From an uncultured Gammaproteobacteria bacterium (lineage in GTDB: Bacteria; Pseudomonadota; Gammaproteobacteria; Arenicellales; Poriferihabitantaceae): DNA of 9,671 nt. A program made the translations under genes and the position numbers. The notes under the pieces were generated by a model that was not told where the DNA came from, searched no databases, and saw only the letters and a program-made list of their open reading frames with translations. How positions within the stretch are numbered: position 1 is the stretch's first letter; each line of letters opens with the position of its first letter. The DNA lies in assembly GCA_938021685.1 (NCBI GenBank), contig CALIFM010000028.1, forward strand, positions 1-9,671, given 5' to 3'. Below, piece after piece: positions 1 through 5,573 of the stretch.

Positions 1-297
1 GGCATAGAACCCAGCCAGATTGTTTTTGATCCCGGTATCGGTTTTGGTAAAACCAGCCTACAAAACCAGCAGCTTTTACAATCTTGTCAGCCCTTGCGTG
101 CACTGGGTCACCGTTTATTGATTGGGCACTCGCGCAAATCATTTATGAATCAGTACACACACATAGATTACCAAGATCGCGATCTTGAAACCTTGGGTGT
201 TTCACTGGCGTTGTGCGAGCAAGGCGTGGACGTTATCCGAGTGCACGATCCGCTCAGCCATATGCGCGCTTATCGTGCGTGGTCACATATTATCTAA
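1..297 (+). CDS. folP: Dihydropteroate synthase, C-terminal part (5' end outside window)
   Basis: This is the last 98 residues of dihydropteroate synthase, the cytoplasmic folate-pathway enzyme that joins p-aminobenzoate to the pterin pyrophosphate and is the sulfonamide target. Frame 1 is open from the first base to the TAA at 295-297. Visible family motifs are DPGIGFGK (fragment residues 10-17), the substrate-binding loop IGHSRKSF (41-48) and the final strand DVIRVHD (77-83), all in the normal TIM-barrel order. The HSRKSF form with the following RDLETLGVSLAL stretch resembles, from memory, bifunctional HPPK-DHPS (FolKP) proteins more than E. coli FolP, which has a different residue before SRKS. 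Whether a FolK domain is fused upstream cannot be seen. The stop lies 13 bp before the methyltransferase start, which suggests co-transcription. Confidence 0.93.
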   Translation, partial: GIEPSQIVFDPGIGFGKTSLQNQQLLQSCQPLRALGHRLLIGHSRKSFMNQYTHIDYQDRDLETLGVSLALCEQGVDVIRVHDPLSHMRAYRAWSHII

Positions 298-310
298 GCC
301 TGTTTTAAAC

Positions 311-1126
311 ATGAAAGCCCTCGCTCAGCAATTTGACAAGCACCACTTATACGAAGCGGCGGTGCAATGCGTGGAAGCCGAGATTGATATGGTGGATGCT
401 AGCTTTGCCGAGATTCGTGGCCATACAGCTAGCACCTTGCGCGAAGATTTTTGCGGCACGGCGCAAACCAGCGCAGAGTGGGTGCGGCGGCGCGCAAGTA
501 ATCAGGGCATGGCTGTTGATCTTGACCCGGCGGTATTACAGTGGGCTAAGCAAAACACCTTGGCCAACTTATCATCTAATCAACACAAGCGCTTAGTACT
601 GCTAGAAAGTGATGTAAAGAAGGTGGCTGCCGAACCAGTGCAAATCATCTTAGCGATGAACTTTAGCTATCAAATTTTTCAAAATCGCGATAGCTTGCGT
701 GACTATTTTATCGCTGCGCGTAGTAGCTTGGATCACGACGGAGTGTTGTTTTTAGACGCTTATGGTGGCTACGACTCATACCGAGAAATTACCGAAGAAA
801 CCGCCTGCGAATTACCAGACGGTACCGTATTTACTTATATTTGGCAGCAGGCAAGCTATAACCCCATTGATGGAGAAATGCAGTGTTACATCCATTTTGA
901 ATTTGAAGATGGTTCGCGGCAAGAGCAGGCCTTTAGCTATAAATGGCGTTTATGGACATTGCCAGAGCTGCAAGAGTTGCTGCTAGAAGCAGGTTTTGAT
1001 GAAGTAACTGTCTATTGGGAAGGCACGGATGAAGAAACGGGTGAAGGTGACGGTTGCTATACGCCTAGCAAATTAGGCGATGCCGATGCTTCATGGATTT
1101 GTTATCTTAGTGCCCATAATCACTAG
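311..1126 (+). CDS. Class I SAM-dependent methyltransferase (DFCGTA-type)
   Basis: Predicted 271-aa cytoplasmic methyltransferase with a Rossmann fold; the substrate is unknown. The SAM-binding motif I is the variant REDFCGTA (residues 44-51) in place of GxGxG. It is followed by the acidic loop AVDLDP (68-73), a motif like ILAMNFSY (113-120) where motif IV is expected, and the strand VLFLDAYGG (145-153). The C-terminus is rich in acidic and aromatic residues. I chose ATG 311 over the upstream in-frame start at 185 because the longer form would overlap folP by over 100 bp, and because an N-terminus like MKALAQQFDKHHLYE is typical of this family, from memory. No clear Shine-Dalgarno is visible, so translation may be coupled to folP. 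The gene ends 14 bp before dgkA. This family is usually annotated only as a methyltransferase. Confidence 0.85.
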   Translation: MKALAQQFDKHHLYEAAVQCVEAEIDMVDASFAEIRGHTASTLREDFCGTAQTSAEWVRRRASNQGMAVDLDPAVLQWAKQNTLANLSSNQHKRLVLLESDVKKVAAEPVQIILAMNFSYQIFQNRDSLRDYFIAARSSLDHDGVLFLDAYGGYDSYREITEETACELPDGTVFTYIWQQASYNPIDGEMQCYIHFEFEDGSRQEQAFSYKWRLWTLPELQELLLEAGFDEVTVYWEGTDEETGEGDGCYTPSKLGDADASWICYLSAHNH

Positions 1127-1140
1127 CTGAGAGATTGATC

Positions 1141-1506
1141 ATGGCAAAACCCGCAAAAACAGGAATTACCCGTATAGTAAATGCTGCTGGCTACTCTTGG
1201 CAGGGCATAAGGTATGCCTATAAAAACGAAGCAGCATTTCGCCAAGAAATATGGCTGGCTGCCGTGCTAGTACCGCTGGCTTACTTGTTGGCTGGTTCCG
1301 CCATGCAAGCAGTAGCACTGATTGCGACGGTGTTGTTAGTATTGATGGCCGAGCTGATAAATTCTGCTATCGAAGCAGTGGTGGACCGTATCGGCGATGA
1401 GCCGCACCCCCTAAGCGGCGCGGCTAAAGACATGGGCTCCGCGGTGGTACTGCTCGCTATTGCCCTGTTGGTGATGGTGTGGTTTTCGGTGCTAGTATTT
1501 GCTTAA
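1141..1506 (+). CDS. dgkA: Diacylglycerol kinase, prokaryotic type
   Basis: Small integral inner-membrane enzyme that phosphorylates diacylglycerol with ATP, recycling the diacylglycerol released from membrane phospholipids. The 121-aa length equals the E. coli enzyme, and similarity runs end to end: AAGYSWQG (15-22), NEAAFRQE (29-36), the signature ELINSAIEAVVDRIG (71-85) and LSGAAKDMGSA (91-101). E71 and E78 match the conserved catalytic and metal-binding glutamates of the family. Three hydrophobic helices (about 37-53, 56-80, 99-120) follow an amphipathic N-terminal helix. ATG 1141 is preferred over TTG 1135 because GAGAG at 1129-1133 lies 7 nt before it and because it matches the family N-terminus. 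It is the last gene of the folP-methyltransferase-dgkA run and is convergent with the thioredoxin gene. Confidence 0.97.
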   Translation: MAKPAKTGITRIVNAAGYSWQGIRYAYKNEAAFRQEIWLAAVLVPLAYLLAGSAMQAVALIATVLLVLMAELINSAIEAVVDRIGDEPHPLSGAAKDMGSAVVLLAIALLVMVWFSVLVFA

Positions 1507-1543
1507 GTAGGTTACTCAAGCAAGGGTGGGGCGCGACTAGGCC

Positions 1544-1930
1544 TTAGGCAGTACTTTCAGCGCTCTCTTTTTCTTTCTCAGCAATCTTTTCGCGCACCAT
1601 TTCCATGTCAAGATCGGTGGCGTGGGTCACTAATTCATCTAAACCCGAGGCAGGTATCGCACCAGCTTGAGAAAACACCACAATTTGCTCTTTAAACACC
1701 ATCAAGGTGGGGATAGAGCGAATTTGAAACATGCCGCCTAATTCTTGCTCATCTTCGGTGTTCACTTTAGCAAACACGATCTTGTCATTTTTTTCAGCAG
1801 CAGCCTCAAAGGTGGGCGCAAACGATTTGCATGGGCCACACCAAGGTGCCCAAAAGTCGACGATCACAATGTCATTGTTGTCGATTACATCGGTAAAATT
1901 GTCTTTGGTTAATTCAATCACCTTACTCAT
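1544..1930 (-). CDS. Thioredoxin with C-terminal charged extension
   Basis: Cytoplasmic thioredoxin-family protein of 128 aa, likely a general disulfide reductase. It has the canonical WCGPC active site (Cys31 and Cys34), the preceding VDFWAPW strand (24-30) and the cis-proline in SIPT (Pro74). It has no signal peptide. The usual thioredoxin core ends near residue 106; about 20 further residues (109-128) form a Lys/Glu-rich, probably helical tail not present in E. coli TrxA. The loop FSQAGAIPASGL replaces the usual GALSK segment. The start is the ATG complementary to 1928-1930, with GGAG placed 6 nt upstream; the longer in-frame reading to 2008 lacks such a site and has a non-thioredoxin extension. 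It is convergent with dgkA and divergent from the AAA+ gene. The trxA symbol is not assigned because a paralogue is likely. Confidence 0.93.
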   Translation of the reverse strand: MSKVIELTKDNFTDVIDNNDIVIVDFWAPWCGPCKSFAPTFEAAAEKNDKIVFAKVNTEDEQELGGMFQIRSIPTLMVFKEQIVVFSQAGAIPASGLDELVTHATDLDMEMVREKIAEKEKESAESTA

Positions 1931-2011
1931 GGGTCGCTCCGAATAGATAAAATTGCATTGTTTAGCGATATGCGGGTGCAAATCATGTATTTCAAGATGA
2001 AAACCCAATTT

Positions 2012-2029
2012 GCGCCTTGCATAGGGCGC
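2012..2029. repeat. Small inverted repeat in the divergent trx/cbbQ intergenic region
   Basis: GCGCC (2012-2016) and GGCGC (2025-2029) form a 5-bp stem, extendable by a G-T pair, around a loop of about 6-8 nt. It lies between the thioredoxin start and the AAA+ gene start and overlaps the proposed -35 of the latter, so it could be an operator or simply a chance palindrome. No T-tract follows, which argues against a terminator. Confidence 0.3.
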
Positions 2030-2044
2030 TTAATTTACTACACT
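2017..2044 (+). promoter_or_regulatory. Candidate sigma70-type promoter for the CbbQ-type gene
   Basis: TTGCAT (2017-2022) and TACACT (2039-2044) are separated by 16 bp. They match the -35 and -10 consensus at 3 of 6 and 4 of 6 positions. Initiation near 2051 would give a leader of about 25 nt that includes GGACAG (2059-2064), a possible ribosome site before ATG 2076. The match is weak, and the assignment rests largely on the gene being divergent and so needing its own promoter here. Confidence 0.25.
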
Positions 2045-2075
2045 AAAGCACTTCTCGTGGACAGATAATAAACTG

Positions 2076-2888
2076 ATGAGTAAAGATGACCAACAAATAG
2101 CGGCTTATATGATCAACGACGAGCCCTATTATGCTGCGCAGGGCGAAGAGATTGAGTTGTATGAAGCGGCCTATAAAAACGGTATTCCGATATTACTTAA
2201 AGGCCCAACAGGCTGCGGTAAGTCACGGTTTATGGAGCATATGGCGTGGCGTTTAAAGCGTCCGCTGATTACGGTATCTTGCCACGATGACTTAACGTCG
2301 TCTGATCTGGTGGGTCGCTACCTGATTGTTGGTGGCGAAACCCGTTGGACTGATGGCCCGTTAGCGCGCGCCGTGCGCTGCGGCGGCATTTGTTATTTAG
2401 ACGAAGTAGTAGAAGCACGTAAAGACACCACGGTAGTCATCCATCCATTAGCGGATGACCGGCGTGTGTTGCCGATTGAAAAAACCGGCGAGCTGATTCA
2501 AGCCAACAGTGATTTTTGCTTGGCAATTTCCTACAATCCTGGTTATCAAAGCGTGCTGAAAGACCTCAAGCAAAGCACTCGCCAACGTTTTGTAGCCATT
2601 GAGTTCGATTACCCCGATGCAGGGTTAGAGCAGCAAATAGTTGAAACGGAATCAGGTGTCAGCAGCGAGATTGCGCGCCAGCTGGTTAAATTTGCTGGCA
2701 TGACTCGTAACTTAAAGGGTAATGGTTTGGACGAAGGTGCCAGCACGCGCTTATTGGTGCACGCGGGCAAGTTGATTGTGACGGGGATCGATCCCATTGC
2801 CGCTTGTCAAGGGGCGATTACTCAAGCTTTAACTGATGACCCAGAAATGCTGCAAGCGGTGGATGAGCTAAGTGCTTCATTGTTTTGA
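2076..2888 (+). CDS. MoxR-type AAA+ ATPase, CbbQ/NirQ/NorQ family
   Basis: Predicted 270-aa cytoplasmic AAA+ chaperone-like ATPase. Family members work with a VWA-domain partner (CbbO or NorD) to activate metal enzymes: CbbQ removes inhibitors from Rubisco, and NorQ/NirQ helps activate nitric oxide reductase. Visible elements are Walker A GPTGCGKS (43-50), the pore-loop region CHDDLTSSDLVGRY (69-82), Walker B ICYLDE (105-110), sensor 1 SYNPGYQ (152-158), the arginine-finger segment STRQRF (167-172) and sensor 2 GASTRL (221-226). All catalytic positions look intact and the length is normal. The partner gene usually found next to it is absent: the next gene downstream is a damaged glycosyltransferase. 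No Rubisco or denitrification gene is in the window, so the client cannot be assigned and no symbol is given. Confidence 0.93.
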   Translation: MSKDDQQIAAYMINDEPYYAAQGEEIELYEAAYKNGIPILLKGPTGCGKSRFMEHMAWRLKRPLITVSCHDDLTSSDLVGRYLIVGGETRWTDGPLARAVRCGGICYLDEVVEARKDTTVVIHPLADDRRVLPIEKTGELIQANSDFCLAISYNPGYQSVLKDLKQSTRQRFVAIEFDYPDAGLEQQIVETESGVSSEIARQLVKFAGMTRNLKGNGLDEGASTRLLVHAGKLIVTGIDPIAACQGAITQALTDDPEMLQAVDELSASLF

Positions 2889-2927
2889 TTTGCATATCCA
2901 TATGGCTGCTTTGTTGATACTTAAGAC

Positions 2928-3656
2928 ATGAGCCAGATTCCGCGCACTTTTATTCAAACCAGCCTAGCGCCACCGCTGGATTATGTTGTCCAGATGTTGC
3001 AAGGCAAAGCCAAGGGTTGGCAGTACCAACATTTTGATGACGCAGCCATCATGGCATATTTTGCGGATAATCCATCGGAAGAGTTTCCGAACATGAGAGA
3101 TAAGTTTTATTCATTTAGCAGCGGCCCGCACCGTGCGGATCTGTTTCGTTATTATTATTTATATTTGCAAGGCGGGGTCTATATCGACAGCGATGCCATG
3201 TTGCTGAAAGACTTAGATGAAATTATGGAAGGGCAAGAGTTTGCCAGCGTTAAAAGTTACCATCGTAATCGTGATCTGATTTTTAATGGCTTTCTTGGGG
3301 TGACACCAAAGCACCCAATAATGCATGCGGCACTTAAAGATATTTACCAATTAGAGGATAGCGAAATCCAGGCAGATTATTTTGTGGTGTGTTCAAATTT
3401 ACATTAAATTGTTAGCGCAGCTGATGCGCAAGACGTCAAGTTGTTCCAAGAAAAGCAGCCTAAGCGTTTAAATATTGCGACTACTGCGTATGATGATCAA
3501 GACAAGCCCATCATTGCACATTACCGGTACACTAAGATGATTCCTGACACGGCTCGGAATACCCAAGCTATATTTAGGAATATATCGATTTTTGCCAAAT
3601 ATTTAGTGCACATGGGTCGAGGTATAATTACTGCTATGCTAAATAGACTGGGCTAA
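2928..3656 (+). pseudogene. Glycosyltransferase (GT32-like, DXD motif) interrupted by an in-frame stop
   Basis: This encodes a sugar transferase of the Gly_transf_sug/OCH1-like type, probably acting on a surface polysaccharide at the cytoplasmic face of the membrane. The N-terminus MSQIPRTFIQT is complete, since TAA 2922-2924 lies in frame just upstream of ATG 2928. The nucleotide-sugar region HRADLFRYYYLYLQGG (68-83) and the DXD motif DSD (87-89) are intact. TAA at 3405-3407 stops the protein after 159 residues. The same frame then stays open from 3408 to TAA 3654-3656 and encodes IVSADAQDVKLFQEK and later IAHYRYTKMIP, which fits the C-terminal part of such enzymes. The whole reading would be about 242 codons. 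A single substitution at the stop would restore it, so this is a recent nonsense mutation, a phase-variable or strain-specific null, or a base-call error. No strong ribosome site is visible. Confidence 0.82.
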
Positions 3657-3711
3657 CGCTTCTCAGCTGCTTCGAGCTCAATTTTTTTGGTGCTTAAGAT
3701 GTTGAATTTAG

Positions 3712-4166
3712 GTGGAAAAAGGGCTTGTCATCCACATAAAAAACGCCGTTGCCGCGCCAGAGTTTGCCGACAACTATTCATTGTGCAGTGCCTGATGCTT
3801 GCCCAGCTCTGTACATGATAATGGCTAGAGTCTGCGCATTGAGTTGAAAAGGGTCATCGCTAGTTTATGGTAAGGTCGCTATTTATGGTGCAATGCGCAT
3901 GGTGTTAGTTTGGCCACGTTGCTGGAGTTTGACGCCAGCGATATAGTTCACTTTCTGGACTTGAATGCTGTGAAACTGGGTAAATTAACCTCTAAAACAT
4001 GCCTGGCAATTGTAAATTCTGTTGATATTGGCTTAAACAATTAGATGCAATCGTGACTATTGAGATTTTGCACCAAGATTATATTGAAACTGATTTGAAA
4101 GGTAAGTTTGTCTTCAAAAATGACATATGGGGTGCTTTCCAGGGATCAAGAAACCGAGCTAGCTAA
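3712..4166 (+). pseudogene. Degraded gene, possible Rossmann-fold protein with several frameshifts
   Basis: No single frame is open here, but coding-like stretches join across frames. Frame 1 from GTG 3712 gives EKGLVIHIKNAVAAPEFADN, then stops at TGA and TAG, then gives LRIELKRVIASL up to about 3868. The next frame at 3872-3898 gives KVAIYGAMR. Frame 1 resumes at 3901 with GVSLATLLEFDASDIVHFLD (3901-3960) and stops at TAG 4042. A third frame from 4041 gives LDAIVTIEILHQDYIETD and runs to TAA 4164-4166. KVAIYGA followed about 25 residues later by IVHFLDLN is the beta-alpha-beta pattern of a nucleotide-binding Rossmann fold, with a glycine apparently mutated. The family cannot be fixed: a sugar-modifying epimerase/dehydrogenase or a CoA-binding-like domain is possible. 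The remnant ends 16 bp before the next gene, like a former operon member. At least three frame changes and two extra stops make function very unlikely. Confidence 0.55.
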
Positions 4167-4182
4167 GCTGAGATAATTACAG

Positions 4183-5337
4183 GTGCTGAATTCGTCAAAT
4201 AAATTAACCGCGCTGTTTTTCACAGGAGGAATTGTGCTTTGGATGTTGATGGCGCTTGTCACTTGGCGGCAAGCTACGGCTTTGCAGGATCGATCGACCT
4301 TTGAAAAGGTGCTGCCTCATATAAAGGTTAAGCCCAACGCGCCTTATTTATGGCTAGATTTGGCGCGTACAGAAAAAGCTAGAGATGATCAGCAGCTGCA
4401 AGATAATGTGCTGGAGACGGCTTATGAGCTATCTAAGAATAGGCCGTTATTTCTTAAACAGGTATGGAACCAGCAGCTTATAGATGGGGATTATTTAAAA
4501 ATACCAAAGATCGGTCGTCGCTTGGTCAATATCGATATTAAACACTCTTATTATGAAGTGTTCAATATTGCACATACTATCTTCGGGATTGATGCCTTTA
4601 TTGAGCAATTTATCCCCGAGAAATTTGAGGACACTAGGCTCAATAAAGCTTCTTATCTAAGGATCTTGTTGTCAGACATGATGAAGCAAGGAGAAACAAC
4701 GCTGGTTTCGCAAGTCTGGTCAGCTATCGACAGCCAGATACAAGGCAAGCTTGTTGATCGAGGGTTCTTGAATAAGATATATAGCTATTTGTCGCGCGTT
4801 GAGGATCGTGCTTCAATTCAAAACATAGCATTGACAGATGCGGTAGCCCAGAACCTTAGTAGTGGTGGCACTGTATCAATGAATTTTGACACGAAAGCTA
4901 CAGTTAGTAGACCATTTTGCTGGTCTTTTGGTCCGCTTCGAGACATTGATGTTATTGCAGAAGAGGCAATGACCATTTTGCAATCAACGAAGGCCAAGGC
5001 AAAGCAGGTCTTTGGAGCAAAGTGTTATTTACCCTTAGCTTCTGACTATGCTCAAACAGTTGATCTGTCTGCCTCGTGGGCTTGGATTGAAGGTGTGCAG
5101 CCCAAGTCGATTAGTGCTAAGCTGACGCACTTTAATGACCGCGGCGAGGCTTATGTTTATCCTAAAAAAAGCTATCAATACAGCAGTGATGATGAGCAAG
5201 GTGGTTTAGTAGTAGATTTGGGTGTTGATAAAGATACTTTAGGAATCGAGTTTTCATTGCTTTTTACATTTGATAAAACAGGCGAACAAAATGCAATTGG
5301 GCTTAGGCAATTTCAGCTGCGACCACGCATTAATTAG
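4183..5337 (+). CDS. Unknown single-pass membrane protein in polysaccharide region
   Basis: I do not recognise this 384-aa protein. It has one N-terminal transmembrane segment (about residues 9-26) after a short Lys-containing head, and the rest is probably periplasmic. Residues 50-220 look all-helical, with spaced motifs such as PYLWLDLARTEKA that recall degenerate TPR-type repeats. Residues 230-384 look beta-rich and end in IGLRQFQLRPRIN, similar in feel to a jelly-roll or carbohydrate-binding fold. There are two cysteines in this second half (246, 281). GTG 4183 is the likely start because TAA at 4174-4176 closes the frame upstream; the ribosome site is poor. It lies between a decayed gene and a flippase, so a role in polymer assembly or length control is a guess from context only. 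Confidence 0.8.
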   Translation: MLNSSNKLTALFFTGGIVLWMLMALVTWRQATALQDRSTFEKVLPHIKVKPNAPYLWLDLARTEKARDDQQLQDNVLETAYELSKNRPLFLKQVWNQQLIDGDYLKIPKIGRRLVNIDIKHSYYEVFNIAHTIFGIDAFIEQFIPEKFEDTRLNKASYLRILLSDMMKQGETTLVSQVWSAIDSQIQGKLVDRGFLNKIYSYLSRVEDRASIQNIALTDAVAQNLSSGGTVSMNFDTKATVSRPFCWSFGPLRDIDVIAEEAMTILQSTKAKAKQVFGAKCYLPLASDYAQTVDLSASWAWIEGVQPKSISAKLTHFNDRGEAYVYPKKSYQYSSDDEQGGLVVDLGVDKDTLGIEFSLLFTFDKTGEQNAIGLRQFQLRPRIN

Positions 5338-5374
5338 GCCACTATTTCGTCCAAGTAATACTTAGGTTTACGCG

Positions 5375-5542
5375 ATGCTCATCATTGTCTCAGTGGCTTT
5401 TGTTGAGCCTGAATTGCAATTAAAATTCTGTTACCACCTAGGCAAGCTGGATATAACGCAAAGCCCATTTAGCTTCTGCCAATTTATGGCTGGACAACGC
5501 TGGGTTAATAACAGTGCTGTTGGCGGTCTAGCATTGTGCTAG
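5375..5542 (+). CDS. Short ORF of uncertain reality between membrane protein and flippase
   Basis: ATG 5375 opens a 55-codon frame ending at TAG 5540-5542, preceded by TAGG about 9 nt upstream. The product begins MLIIVSVAFVEPELQL and ends in VNNSAVGGLALC; it contains four Cys and no recognisable domain. The reading could be a small gene, the remnant of a larger membrane or transferase gene (the neighbourhood contains other decayed genes), or chance. The rest of the 236-bp gap between 5338 and 5573 shows no other coding signal apart from the inverted repeat at 5528-5542. Confidence 0.2.
   Translation: MLIIVSVAFVEPELQLKFCYHLGKLDITQSPFSFCQFMAGQRWVNNSAVGGLALC
5528..5542. repeat. Perfect inverted repeat in the flippase leader, next to an ops-like GGCGGT
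   Basis: CTAGCA (5528-5533) and TGCTAG (5537-5542) are exact reverse complements around the 3-nt loop TTG. The hairpin directly follows GGCGGT (5522-5527) and is followed by CGTG, about 31 bp before the flippase GTG. GGCGGTAGCGTG is the ops core of RfaH-controlled polysaccharide operons. Here the two halves GGCGGT and TAGCGTG are present but separated by the hairpin arm, so a functional ops site is doubtful. No T-run follows, so it is not a typical terminator. Confidence 0.35.
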
Positions 5543-5573
5543 CGTGTTATCAATTTAAAAAGGTTAGTGCGCG

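Noticed and set aside
185..310. Longer methyltransferase start overlapping folP
   Set aside because: It overlaps more than 100 bp of folP, the added residues do not resemble the family N-terminus, and ATG 311 gives the expected protein.
1501..1521. Imperfect hairpin GCTTAAGTA/TACTCAAGC at the dgkA stop as a terminator
   Set aside because: One mismatch, a 3-nt loop, an A/T-rich stem and no T-tract on either strand, so terminator function is not supported.
1731..1946. Plus-strand ORF opposite the thioredoxin gene
   Set aside because: It is antisense to a clear thioredoxin and encodes no recognisable domain.
3665..3688. AGCT...AGCT followed by seven T as a terminator after the glycosyltransferase
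   Set aside because: The stem is only 4 bp and the T-run starts a few bases after it, too weak to call.
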